NCBI GenBank assembly: GCA_003542955.1
Contig: DPJP01000460.1
Span: 8,613-17,128 of the forward strand
DNA length: 8,516 bases
DNA from: Armatimonadota bacterium
GTDB taxonomy: Bacteria; Armatimonadota; Zipacnadia; Zipacnadales; UBA11051
Direction of reading: 5' to 3'
The translations under genes and the position numbers were made by a program. The notes below the pieces were generated by a model that worked only from the letters and a program-made list of their open reading frames with translations, was not told where the DNA came from and ran no database searches. Shown here in pieces: positions 1 through 6,792 of this stretch (within the stretch, counting starts at the first letter, position 1; each line of letters opens with the position of its first letter).

Positions 1-381
1 CGTGAGTGGTTGCGGCTCTGCGACAAGCCGTACTCGATTGGGAAACTCAAAGACCTGCTGTGCGCGACACGCGATATCCACGACCGTCACGCCGGTCTCC
101 CCAAAGGTCAGCTGCTGATGATGGTTACCGCGCTCAGCCAGGATCGGCTCTCGGGTTCGACGTATCTGCTCCACCAACTGGCGAAACTCAATAGCGACAA
201 CAAGGCGCGTAAGCGCCTTCTGGAGATGATCGGCGACGGAAAGCCGACGCTCGGCTATCGCGATCCACCAGGCTGGCGCAAGACCTGCTACGACAAGCGC
301 GGGGTCGTCTATAGCTCCTGCATTCCCGATATCGCAGACCTCTTCAGCGTCGTGGGCCGAAAGGAGAATGGCTCCGAATGA
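1..381 (+). CDS. cas10: Cas10-like large subunit, C-terminal end (5' truncated by window)
   Basis: The reading frame is open from base 1 and ends at TGA 379-381, so only about the last 126 residues of a longer protein are present and no start codon should be assigned. The residues fit the helical C-terminal (D4) domain of Cas10/Cmr2/Csm1 proteins. A KPYSIGKLKDLL segment near the start is followed by a helix with GLPKGQLLMM, matching the family pattern of 'PY-x-hydrophobic ... LP-x-x-Q-L'; a TYLLHQLAKL helix comes next. Cas10 is the large subunit of type III complexes; its Palm domains, if intact, make cyclic oligoadenylate or related nucleotides when target RNA is bound. The HD and GGDD regions would lie upstream of the window and cannot be judged here. 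The stop overlaps the next start by ATGA, which indicates translational coupling to the Cas7 gene. Identity rests on a weakly conserved domain plus the cas operon context. Confidence 0.72.
   Translation, partial: REWLRLCDKPYSIGKLKDLLCATRDIHDRHAGLPKGQLLMMVTALSQDRLSGSTYLLHQLAKLNSDNKARKRLLEMIGDGKPTLGYRDPPGWRKTCYDKRGVVYSSCIPDIADLFSVVGRKENGSE
361..366 (+). promoter_or_regulatory. Ribosome binding site for the first Cas7 gene
   Basis: AAGGAG lies 11 bases before ATG 378, inside the end of the Cas10 frame. It supports ATG 378, in the ATGA overlap, as the start rather than the ATG at 368, which opens an unrelated shadow frame. Confidence 0.6.
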
Positions 382-1163
382 GCAGAGTCCACGCCGTGAT
401 CCATTGGAGTGTCCACTTCCTGAGCCCGCCCTTCATCGGTGCGGGGCCGACCACCGCGGACGCCGACCGCGCCACCGTCCTCGATGCCGCGGGCGACCCG
501 ATCATCCCCGGCTCGAGCGTCAAGGGCCGGCTCCGGCACCACTGCGAGCGCATCGCCCGCGCCCTCAAGGTCGCCTGCTGCGAGGGTCCCCAGGCGGACA
601 TGATGTGCCCGCACTACTACTTCAGGAGCAGTGAGGACGCCCCAACTCCGGTTGCCGGCTACGAGCACTTCTTCTGCCCGGTCTGCCTGATCTTCGGCAG
701 CCCGTGGCTGGCCTCACCGCTGCACTTCTCGGACTGGTCCTGCGCCGCGGAGGTTGGAGTAGACTCAGACACGTGGCAGGCCCTCGAGAAGACGGCGCTG
801 CGCACCGGAATCGGCATGAACCGCTACACCCGCACGGTGCAGGAGCAGCGACTGTTCGTCACGCGCACGGTGGCGCCCGCGCTCCCAGCGGTCTTCAAAG
901 GGCGCGCGCAGGGCTTCCTGCCGGCCGACCTCGGCCTCGAGGCGCTCCTGTATGCGGGAGCACTGGACATCTGCAGAATTGGTGGTGGCAACAGCCGCGG
1001 ACTGGGCTGGATCGACCGCGCCGACGACAACTCCCTCAGGGTCTCGGTCGGCGAGAAGGGATCGGAGCAGCCGATGGATCGTGATGCTCTCGGGGCCGGG
1101 CTGGAGAAGCTGCAGGAGGTCTTCGGCACGCAGAACTCCTCGGATGGGGGCGATGCTGAGTGA
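378..1163 (+). CDS. cas7: Type III Cas7 (Csm3-like) RAMP backbone protein, first copy
   Basis: This 261-residue protein has the hallmarks of a Cas7/Csm3 RAMP subunit, which polymerises along the crRNA and may cleave target RNA. Residues 43-51 read IPGSSVKGR, the family's conserved loop after the first strand. Residues 201-211 read IGGGNSRGLGW, the C-terminal glycine-rich loop. A central 'GIGMNRYTRT ... LFVTRTV' stretch corresponds to the Csm3 'idR-T ... E-V' region. Cysteines 67, 68 and 77 plus C100-P-V-C103 look like a zinc site. Asp28 or Asp30, 13 to 15 residues before IPGSS, lies near the catalytic Asp33 position of Csm3 from Streptococcus thermophilus, but the spacing leaves it uncertain whether this copy cleaves. 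The start is ATG within ATGA, coupled to cas10, and the stop overlaps the GTG start of csx10. Length is slightly above the usual 210-250 residues of Csm3. Confidence 0.9.
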   Translation: MSRVHAVIHWSVHFLSPPFIGAGPTTADADRATVLDAAGDPIIPGSSVKGRLRHHCERIARALKVACCEGPQADMMCPHYYFRSSEDAPTPVAGYEHFFCPVCLIFGSPWLASPLHFSDWSCAAEVGVDSDTWQALEKTALRTGIGMNRYTRTVQEQRLFVTRTVAPALPAVFKGRAQGFLPADLGLEALLYAGALDICRIGGGNSRGLGWIDRADDNSLRVSVGEKGSEQPMDRDALGAGLEKLQEVFGTQNSSDGGDAE

Positions 1164-2515
1164 AGCGTTTCGAGGTCGTTCTGCGCACGCACACGCTGGT
1201 TGCCGCCGGCCGCCGCTACACACGCGGGCAGTTTCTGGAGAGTCATGACTACATCCCCGGGTCAGTGTTCCGGGGCGCGGTTGCGGGCGACATCCTGCGC
1301 CACTGCCCGGATCGAGATCCAGGCAAGGAAAGCTGCGACGTCTCAGATTGCCCCGCCCTCGCCTCCGACGGCCACTGTCTGTTCCCCGACATCTTCCTGG
1401 GCCAGAACGCCTTCGTATTCACCAGCCTGTATCCGCAGGAGAGGGACAGGACCACTCGCAAGCTGGGGCCTGTACCCCTGAGCCTCCGTACGTGCAAGTA
1501 CTGCCCGGGTTCGGTCGAGCAGTGGAATGAAGAGACTGGAAGGAGAACGAGAGACCGCGCCGCCCCCAGACCGGAGCCACACGGCGTCTGGGACACGTTG
1601 GTCAGCGGATATGAGTTGGACGTCCGGCTCGAAGAGAGCCCTGATGCAGACTTGGACTGGAAGGAGTACGGCGTGGAGTGCCCGGTGTGTGGTGGCGACG
1701 CCTCCGCGCCGGGTGAACCATACTATCTTCTGCATCCTTCTGGAGCAAAGAACACATATATTGAGCTCATCAGCACGCGAATGGGCAGGCGGACACGCGT
1801 TGGCATCAGCAGAGCCTCGCAGACTGCTGCCGAGGGACTGCTCTACTCGGTAACTGGAATTGACGGAAGTCAGGAGTTCGCAGGGACCGTACTCGTGCCT
1901 GAAGACGCGCCCGACGAGGCTGCGCAGGTATTGGATCGGCTGCGGCAGAACCACAGCACGTCCCTGCAGTCCCCCCTGCTCATCGGGAGCGGCAACTCTC
2001 GCGGGCTGGGCGCAACCTCGTTCATGCCGGAGACGAGACTCCGTGAGAGCAATCCGTTCGGTCCGCTGGCCCAGAGGTTCGCAGGGCTGAACGCGAGGCT
2101 CGATGCGACCGGGCAGGCCCAGTCCTTTTCGGTCACGCTGACCGAGCGAGCCATCCTGCACTGCCCTGTCACCGGCGCGCCGACGATAGGGCTCGACTCG
2201 CGCTCAATCACCGACCACCTGCGCGAGTCCTCCGGCGATGGCAGCCTACCCGACATCGAGATCGTCGCGACGCACCAGGCCGGCCGCCCGATCAGCGGGT
2301 GGAGTAGCGCATGGCAACTCCAGAAGTGGTCGGCACTGGCGACCGATGCTGGAAGCGCGTGGCTGTGTCGCGCCTCCGTGGGGGACCAACAAGTCGCCGC
2401 ACTGCTGGATGCGTTGCAGGCCCTTGAAGAGCGGGGCATCGGCGAGAGAACGGAGGAAGGGTTCGGTCGCCTGATCGTCTGTCACCCTATCCATTGGGAG
2501 GCGCTCAATCCATGA
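1160..2515 (+). CDS. csx10: Csx10-type RAMP (Cas5-group subunit of type III-D)
   Basis: The 451-residue protein starts at GTG 1160 in a GTGA overlap, with a GGGGG purine run 9 bases upstream. It has an early RAMP loop, DYIPGSVFRGAVAG (residues 30-43), and a second glycine loop, IGSGNSRGLG (275-284). The 'YIPGS-x-x-RGA-x-A' form and the 400-plus length are typical of Csx10, which replaces Csm4 as the Cas5-like subunit capping the crRNA 5' handle and contacting Cas10. Between the loops is a cysteine-rich section: C49, C59, C64 and C73, then C112-K-Y-C115 and C174-P-V-C177. The last two pairs resemble a split zinc ribbon. After residue 285 the C-terminal half looks like a second RAMP-type fold, ending in an 'EERGIGERTEEGFGRLIV' stretch (about residues 423-440) that resembles a glycine-rich RAMP loop. 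It lies directly before csx19, the usual III-D partner. Assignment is by motif and context; Csm4 or Cmr3 are less likely. Confidence 0.83.
   Translation: MKRFEVVLRTHTLVAAGRRYTRGQFLESHDYIPGSVFRGAVAGDILRHCPDRDPGKESCDVSDCPALASDGHCLFPDIFLGQNAFVFTSLYPQERDRTTRKLGPVPLSLRTCKYCPGSVEQWNEETGRRTRDRAAPRPEPHGVWDTLVSGYELDVRLEESPDADLDWKEYGVECPVCGGDASAPGEPYYLLHPSGAKNTYIELISTRMGRRTRVGISRASQTAAEGLLYSVTGIDGSQEFAGTVLVPEDAPDEAAQVLDRLRQNHSTSLQSPLLIGSGNSRGLGATSFMPETRLRESNPFGPLAQRFAGLNARLDATGQAQSFSVTLTERAILHCPVTGAPTIGLDSRSITDHLRESSGDGSLPDIEIVATHQAGRPISGWSSAWQLQKWSALATDAGSAWLCRASVGDQQVAALLDALQALEERGIGERTEEGFGRLIVCHPIHWEALNP
2496..2501 (+). promoter_or_regulatory. Ribosome binding site deciding the csx19-like start
   Basis: GGGAGG lies 10 bases before ATG 2512. 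It favours this ATG, in an ATGA overlap with the csx10 stop, over the in-frame TTG at 2494, which would have no room for a binding site. Confidence 0.65.
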
Positions 2516-3060
2516 CCGCCAATGGCTACACGTGCATCAACTCTATCGACGCGCTTCCCACGGTACTTGCGGAGCTGGCTCCACCCCCTACGCAATGGTG
2601 GCTGATGCAGTGGGATGAACTGCAGATTGGCCTTCGGCGGGCGCCGGACCCGGTGGCCCCACCCGACATGCCGAACTGGCGCCTGTTCTGCGATCAGATC
2701 GAGTTGCGGACGGAGTGTGGCGGGTTCCTGGCGCTGTGGGAAGACCCCGCTATCTCGGAGCGCCTGGGCATTGAGAAGCCGACCGTCCACGACGTGACGG
2801 ACGGTCCCATCCTTCTGCTTGGCAGATACAAGTCATCGCCTGTTTCCGGGTTTCTCGAAGTCAGGATGCCACGGGTCATGGGGCAACTGTGCGTAGCGGG
2901 AGGCCCGGCTCCAGCCGATGGAGATCACTGGGCGCTCGGGACGTACACCTATCGCGATAGACTCACCGGCATCACTCGTTTCACTCGATACCACGGCATA
3001 CGCTGGGGAAAGGATGTCGTCCATGGCCAGGTCAGTGCTGATAGCGACAATGGGAACTGA
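2512..3060 (+). CDS. csx19: Csx19-like type III-D protein
   Basis: The protein is 182 residues from ATG 2512. It resembles Csx19 (TIGR03984 family), a small protein found almost only in type III-D loci and a structural component of at least one III-D2 complex. The visible family-like features are an N-terminal hydrophobic strand with WWLMQWDELQIG, where Csx19 proteins have a 'hydrophobic-D-x-x-x-x-G' segment; a 'W-R-L-F ... E-L-R ... LALW' segment, where they have 'L-R-L-F-x-x-x-x-E-x-x-L-W'; an ILLLGRY strand; and a C-terminal YTYRDRLTGITRFTRYHGI stretch, matching the 'Y-x-x-x-D-x-x-TG-x-x-x-x-x-x-R' ending. There is no catalytic motif and no signal peptide. Its 5' end overlaps csx10 by four bases, and its 3' end overlaps the CARF gene by 38 bases. 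Family similarity is from remembered pattern, not alignment, so the call is firm by context but moderate by sequence. Confidence 0.68.
   Translation: MTANGYTCINSIDALPTVLAELAPPPTQWWLMQWDELQIGLRRAPDPVAPPDMPNWRLFCDQIELRTECGGFLALWEDPAISERLGIEKPTVHDVTDGPILLLGRYKSSPVSGFLEVRMPRVMGQLCVAGGPAPADGDHWALGTYTYRDRLTGITRFTRYHGIRWGKDVVHGQVSADSDNGN
3008..3014 (+). promoter_or_regulatory. Ribosome binding site for the CARF gene
   Basis: GAAAGGA lies 8 bases before ATG 3023, inside csx19. It supports ATG 3023. The in-frame ATG 3014 overlaps the purine run itself and adds only three residues; a start near 2918 would mean a long overlap with csx19 and residues unlike a CARF N-terminus. Confidence 0.5.
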
Positions 3061-3844
3061 GCCTGGAGCAGTCACCACGTCGGTTGACCTGCTCGCGGCG
3101 CGCACTCCGGACCCCGTCAGGATTGATCGCCTTGTTGTTCTCATGACACCACGCAATGAAACGGATGGGGCGCCACACGCGGTCCTGTCCGCAGACGCTC
3201 TCTGCACAGATGATGAAGACAGAATCAGAGATCGCGAATGGGGCATGGTGCAGGACGAGTTCAAGGCCCAGAGCAGGTATGGCCACCAATGCTACTACGT
3301 CAAGCAGCTGGACTTCCTGGCGCCCCCGGAGCTTGAGCCACGGGTGCTGAACATCCCGCATGACGACTTGACCGCCCCCAACGAGGCCTTCGACTTCCTG
3401 CGGCTTTGTATCTCAGAGATACTCCGGCACAAGGATTCCACGAGCGATGAGTGGGACGTTCACGTGAGCATCTCCGGGGGGCGCAAGTCGATGTCGGCAA
3501 TGGCGCTCCAGGCAGCGATCATGACGGGGTGTGCCGCCAACACCTTCCAGGCGGTGGTCAGCCGCGAGGTCGAGCAAGAAGAGGGCGAAGTCGTCAAACA
3601 CGGCGCTGACGACGACGCGCAACTTGAGCGCGTCATGCACCCGGCGATCCCCGGGGATGCGTGGCTTCTCCCGGTTGGGGATGCAATCCCTTGGAAACTC
3701 CAGACACCAGGTGCCAGGGGATGGGCTGAGCACCTCTTGAACGACCCCGAATCTGTACTGGACGACAACGGGCAAGTAGAGAGTGTGAAACTGGCACAAG
3801 AAGCGGAACGGCGCGTGCTCGCGAGTGAACAGATGGGGAGCTAG
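3023..3844 (+). CDS. CARF-domain protein without visible effector domain
   Basis: From ATG 3023 the protein has 273 residues. It opens with a Rossmann-type strand and loop, VLIATMGTEPGAVTTSVDLL (residues 5-24), the classic first CARF motif (hydrophobic strand, 'G-T-x-P', then a T-rich turn into a helix). Residues 144-157 read WDVHVSISGGRKSM, the second CARF signature, in a form best known from the NE0113/Cas_NE0113 group and related Csm6 and Csx1 CARF domains. CARF domains bind cyclic oligoadenylates made by Cas10. The remaining roughly 115 residues finish the Rossmann fold and form a charged, helix-rich tail. I see no HEPN R-x4-6-H motif, no PD-(D/E)xK motif and no membrane segment. It is therefore a stand-alone sensor, regulator or possible ring nuclease rather than a complete effector. 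It overlaps csx19 by 38 bases and ends 6 bases before the membrane protein gene, which suggests co-translation with it. Domain call is strong, function is inferred. Confidence 0.85.
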   Translation: MARSVLIATMGTEPGAVTTSVDLLAARTPDPVRIDRLVVLMTPRNETDGAPHAVLSADALCTDDEDRIRDREWGMVQDEFKAQSRYGHQCYYVKQLDFLAPPELEPRVLNIPHDDLTAPNEAFDFLRLCISEILRHKDSTSDEWDVHVSISGGRKSMSAMALQAAIMTGCAANTFQAVVSREVEQEEGEVVKHGADDDAQLERVMHPAIPGDAWLLPVGDAIPWKLQTPGARGWAEHLLNDPESVLDDNGQVESVKLAQEAERRVLASEQMGS

Positions 3845-3850
3845 GCAGGA

Positions 3851-5386
3851 ATGAGCGTGGACCGTCAGGTCGGGGCCGGTGCGCCCAGAGCGAAGTGCGT
3901 AGTTCAGTGGGATGCCGTCTGTGGTTGGCTCGTTCTCACACGGCCTCCAGACGTCGATGTCTATCTCAGGGTGGCATCGGGATGCGGAGACGCATTGCGG
4001 AATGAACTGCGCACTGCCGTCGCGTCGGTTCTCGACGCTTCTCCAACTACATCGGATGCGGCCCTACGCAAGCAGGCACGGCTATCGATCATCTGTGAAT
4101 TCTGTCATGCACCATACGACGTGCTGACGAATGACGATATCCCATTTGCCGTCCGGGAGGCTCTATACGACGCCCTGGCGGATGTCTACGCTGAGTTCGC
4201 CACTCCGTTCTTTCTTCGGAAGTTGGTCGCGTTGCACGCCGTAGGGGCAGACTTGTTTATACACGAGATGGGGCGCGTGGTTCACAGCACTGGGCCTGAC
4301 AACACTGACAAGAAGGCTCAGCGTGAGTACATTGATGGCAGAATTCTTGAGAGCGGGATTCAGTGGCTTCGTGTTGCAGCCACAAGTGGACGCATGTGGC
4401 AGCACGCGACCTACGAGGCTGCCATGGAAGCCGACACGACCAATTGGTTCCTGCATCGCGTTCAGGCCGTGCAAGACGCTGACCAGCCGGAGGACGAGTA
4501 TGAGCCGGTGGTGGCGAATGGCTCGATGGCGAAGCGCGTCACGAGGTGGTTCCGGCGGCCCAAAGGGCCGGAACGTGTGGCCCCGACAGAGAATGAACAA
4601 CCCGCCCAAGACGCACAGGGCGCATCTAGCCACCCTAGCGGTCAGCCCTCAGCGGCAAAGCCTGCCCTTCGTCGTGAATGGCGGGATGCCTTCGTCGATA
4701 CCTGGGCGCTACGCGGTCGACTCGATCCCTGGACTGCGCAGAAGGGTGAAGTGGCCGGGATGGAGGATTGGAGAAGACGCGCGGTCCAGTTGATCCCGTG
4801 CGCGCAATGGCTCTCACACGTCCCTGGCCTGTTGCTGCTCGCCATAGCAATCAGCTCCCTGCTTGCTCACGCACTGGGGCTGTCCGGCCCTGCCTTCGTC
4901 GACTACTGGCCATCGGTGGTGGCTCTCGCCGCGTGCGCCCACATGGCTATCGTGTTCGCGTTTTGGCCGAATCTGGGGCGGGCGTTCGTGCCACGCCTGG
5001 GAGCTGTGTCCATCGTGGGTTACCTTGCGCTGTCGCAGCTTGCGTCCGCCCAGAAGCTGGCAGACGTCAGCCCGAATACCTGGCTGTGGCCGGCCGCCGG
5101 AGTCGTTGCTGGATTGGTTGCCGTAGCCGGCTATCTCTGGTTCGGTCAGGCGGCGCGCCGCATATCTTTGCCGCTCCGGCACGTGGCTGCGCGAGTGGCC
5201 CATTTGCTCCTGCTCGGTTTGATGCATTCTTGCGCGATAGGGGCTATTGGCTACTGGCTCCTGGCTCGTAGTCTCCCGGCTGCCCACGACTTCTTCATAG
5301 TGTGGTCCTGGGCACCCGTATCTCTTGCGATAGGCATCATCGTACAAACACTCTGGCAACGCGACGCTATTACCGAGCCCGTATAG
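3851..5386 (+). CDS. Unrecognised protein with soluble N-terminal half and six predicted membrane helices
   Basis: I do not recognise this 511-residue protein. Residues 1 to about 225 look soluble and mostly helical, with a C82-E-F-C85-H86 motif that could bind metal. Residues about 227-272 form a basic then Pro/Ser/Gln/Ala-rich linker (RWFRRPKGP, then a low-complexity run). About 273-320 is Trp/Arg-rich and may lie at the membrane surface. Six hydrophobic segments follow at about 324-345, 352-374, 382-400, 411-433, 450-472 and 481-502, ending in a short polar tail. There is no signal peptide, no CARF motif of its own, and no recognisable transporter, CorA or nuclease motif. ATG 3851 follows the CARF stop by 6 bases, with GGGGAG 10 bases upstream. 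Its position inside the cas operon, directly after a CARF gene lacking an effector, suggests a membrane-acting immune effector driven by the Cas10 messenger. That role is inference; a structural anchor or unrelated passenger are alternatives. Confidence 0.8.
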   Translation: MSVDRQVGAGAPRAKCVVQWDAVCGWLVLTRPPDVDVYLRVASGCGDALRNELRTAVASVLDASPTTSDAALRKQARLSIICEFCHAPYDVLTNDDIPFAVREALYDALADVYAEFATPFFLRKLVALHAVGADLFIHEMGRVVHSTGPDNTDKKAQREYIDGRILESGIQWLRVAATSGRMWQHATYEAAMEADTTNWFLHRVQAVQDADQPEDEYEPVVANGSMAKRVTRWFRRPKGPERVAPTENEQPAQDAQGASSHPSGQPSAAKPALRREWRDAFVDTWALRGRLDPWTAQKGEVAGMEDWRRRAVQLIPCAQWLSHVPGLLLLAIAISSLLAHALGLSGPAFVDYWPSVVALAACAHMAIVFAFWPNLGRAFVPRLGAVSIVGYLALSQLASAQKLADVSPNTWLWPAAGVVAGLVAVAGYLWFGQAARRISLPLRHVAARVAHLLLLGLMHSCAIGAIGYWLLARSLPAAHDFFIVWSWAPVSLAIGIIVQTLWQRDAITEPV

Positions 5387-5395
5387 TGCCGCTGC

Positions 5396-5401
5396 AAGGA
5401 G
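5396..5401 (+). promoter_or_regulatory. Ribosome binding site for the cas11 gene
   Basis: AAGGAG is 9 bases before ATG 5411. An in-frame TTG at 5402 directly abuts the site and so cannot use it, which decides the start at 5411. Confidence 0.7.
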
Positions 5402-5410
5402 TTGGGTGAG

Positions 5411-5932
5411 ATGAGTGAAGCAAAAGGTCCGAGCCAGAACGCTGCTGACGTAGCGGCAGTTCGGGCCCTGGTAAAGCCCTATGAAGGAAGGCTGGTGCCG
5501 TACGCGGCTTCGTGTCTTCTCTGTTTGAGGGACGGGAGTGGCGTGAGGATGCAGACGTCACAGTTGCGCAACTTCATGGCGGCCTGCAACGCCTGCGACG
5601 ACCCTCGGCTCGTCCAGGTATGGGTAATGTACCAGATGAGTAGGAGTAATGACTGGCGTTCGATGCCCGCCCAGCCGAAAGACGAAAAGGACATGTTCGG
5701 GCACCGCGTTGTCCGGCTATTCGCCCAACCCGACGGCCGGATTCGGCAACTGGCCAACTCACTGAATGACTCAGCAAAGCCACATCGCATAGAACTGCTG
5801 CAGATGCAGCTTCTTCGCGCATTCGCCGGCCAACTCGCGCGGCTGCACTCATACGTGGAAGCCAAGGATGGGAAGAAGACGATCTCCGACTGGAGCATGA
5901 TTGAGGTTCTGGCAAAGGGGGCCGACAAGTGA
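5411..5932 (+). CDS. cas11: Csm2-like small subunit (Cas11)
   Basis: The 173-residue protein from ATG 5411 is predicted to be nearly all helical. It carries a QTSQLRNFMAACNAC segment, matching the Csm2 signature 'T-x-x-Q-(I/L)-R-x-(F/Y)' that opens the conserved helical bundle. This is followed by LVQVWVMYQMSR, like the 'hydrophobic ... Y-x-x-x-R' helix of Csm2. A late LLQMQLLRAFAGQLARLHSY helix matches the Csm2 F-x-x-x-(hydrophobic)-x-x-Y ending. Small subunits line the belly of type III complexes alongside the Cas7 filament and contact target RNA. It is somewhat longer than typical Csm2 (about 120-150 residues) because of a polar N-terminal extension and a short Asp/Lys-rich loop in the middle. 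It follows the membrane protein gene after a 24-base gap and couples to the next Cas7 gene by a GTGA overlap, as expected for complex subunits made together. Confidence 0.75.
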   Translation: MSEAKGPSQNAADVAAVRALVKPYEGRLVPYAASCLLCLRDGSGVRMQTSQLRNFMAACNACDDPRLVQVWVMYQMSRSNDWRSMPAQPKDEKDMFGHRVVRLFAQPDGRIRQLANSLNDSAKPHRIELLQMQLLRAFAGQLARLHSYVEAKDGKKTISDWSMIEVLAKGADK

Positions 5933-6762
5933 CAGCGCACGACGATCAGGCATACACGTTTGAGACACTTCGCTCGCAGGTGAGTATCACCGGGCGCCTC
6001 GTCAGCAAGACTGCGTTTCGCATCGGGACTGGGCGCGACATCGATGCACACACGCCCGACTTGCCGATAGCAAAAGACGCCTTCGGACAACCCTTCATCC
6101 CGGGCTCTTCCATGAAGGGGGCAGTGCGCTCCGCTGTTGAAGCAGTAGTCCGTGCCATGAAGCCCGGGGCGCCGATGGAAGTCGCTTGTCTGTGCACGGG
6201 CAAGCCAGATGATTCGTGTGTCCCCCCCGCACTGCGCAAGGAGCTTGTCAAGCAGGCCGCAACGGACCAAGAACTCGCGAAGCTGCTACGCGACCACATG
6301 TGCCCAGTCTGCTGCGTCTTCGGCTCTCCCTGGTTCGCAGGCAAGTTGCGGTTCCGGGACCTCATGCTGCTGACCCCTCCCGACCGGGGGCCCACATCGG
6401 AGATGCGTGACAGCGTGGCTATCGATAGAGATACTGGGACCGCCTCAAGCGGGCAGCTCTTCAGTTACGAGGTAGCCCCTGCGGGCCTCGCGTTCGACTT
6501 CCATGCCTCACTCGACAATCCGAGCGACACCGAGCTTGGCATGGCTCTGATCGGCATCAAGCTCCTCGAGCAGGGCGATATCCGCATCGGTGGGGGTACC
6601 AGCCGTGGACTGGGCAGTTGCGCCCTGGAGGGCACGTGTGTATCCACGGTTGAGCCGGCTGAACTCGACAGCCTCGTGGGCTACCTCATGGGAGAGCCGG
6701 CGGAGAGTCTCTCGCTGGACCGGCAGCAACAGTGCATTGAGGACTGCTTGGCCGCCATCTGA
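5929..6762 (+). CDS. cas7: Type III Cas7 (Csm3-like) RAMP backbone protein, second copy, likely catalytic
   Basis: This 277-residue Cas7 starts at GTG 5929 in a GTGA overlap. It is the most canonical Csm3-like copy. Asp44 sits in 'P-D-L-P-I-A-K-D', 13 residues before IPGSSMKG (57-64), closely matching the 'D-S-P-V-x-K-D ... IPGSS' context of the catalytic Asp33 of S. thermophilus Csm3. Target RNA cleavage by this subunit is therefore plausible. Other marks are C87, C89 and C97 plus C125-P-V-C128 as a probable zinc site in the thumb insertion; a GSPWFAGKLRFRD strand; a DSVAIDRDTG motif (the Csm3 'idR-T' region); and IGGGTSRGLG (220-229) as the C-terminal glycine loop. It is clearly a paralogue of the first copy at 378, sharing CPVC-x-x-FGSPW, but differs enough to be an old duplication. 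The next gene follows after 30 bases. Confidence 0.92.
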   Translation: MTAHDDQAYTFETLRSQVSITGRLVSKTAFRIGTGRDIDAHTPDLPIAKDAFGQPFIPGSSMKGAVRSAVEAVVRAMKPGAPMEVACLCTGKPDDSCVPPALRKELVKQAATDQELAKLLRDHMCPVCCVFGSPWFAGKLRFRDLMLLTPPDRGPTSEMRDSVAIDRDTGTASSGQLFSYEVAPAGLAFDFHASLDNPSDTELGMALIGIKLLEQGDIRIGGGTSRGLGSCALEGTCVSTVEPAELDSLVGYLMGEPAESLSLDRQQQCIEDCLAAI

Positions 6763-6775
6763 GCCTGCTGTCCAC

Positions 6776-6783
6776 AAGAGGAG
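6776..6783 (+). promoter_or_regulatory. Ribosome binding site for the third Cas7 gene
   Basis: AAGAGGAG ends 9 bases before ATG 6793. The in-frame TTG at 6784 directly abuts it and is an unlikely start, so the shorter protein is preferred. Confidence 0.65.
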
Positions 6784-6792
6784 TTGAGCGAC

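Noticed and set aside
10..381. A complete 123-residue gene starting at TTG 10
   Set aside because: The frame is open to base 1 with coherent residues upstream of TTG 10, no binding site precedes it, and the residues look like a Cas10 C-terminus, so it is the end of a longer gene.
1343..2161. Long antisense frame of 272 residues
   Set aside because: It is opposite csx10, has no binding site, no recognisable motif and an Arg/Gln-rich composition typical of shadow frames in GC-rich DNA.
2918..3022. Upstream extension of the CARF protein from about 2918
   Set aside because: It would overlap csx19 by over 140 bases, the added residues do not precede a CARF strand in known proteins, and a good binding site supports ATG 3023.
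3023..3844. HEPN ribonuclease domain in the CARF protein (Csm6/Csx1-like)
   Set aside because: No R-x4-6-H motif is present; the nearest R...H pairs, such as RYGH and RVMH, have the wrong spacing and position.
4549..4574. GC-rich hairpin with a 10-base-pair stem, AAA loop and 3-base bulge, considered as a terminator or attenuator
   Set aside because: It lies in the middle of the membrane protein's coding sequence, in the linker region, with no T-run after it; a chance product of GC-rich Arg/Pro/Gly codons is more likely.
5479..6270. Long antisense frame of 263 residues
   Set aside because: It runs opposite cas11 and the second Cas7, both of which have clear motifs and coupled starts; its residues show no protein-like pattern.
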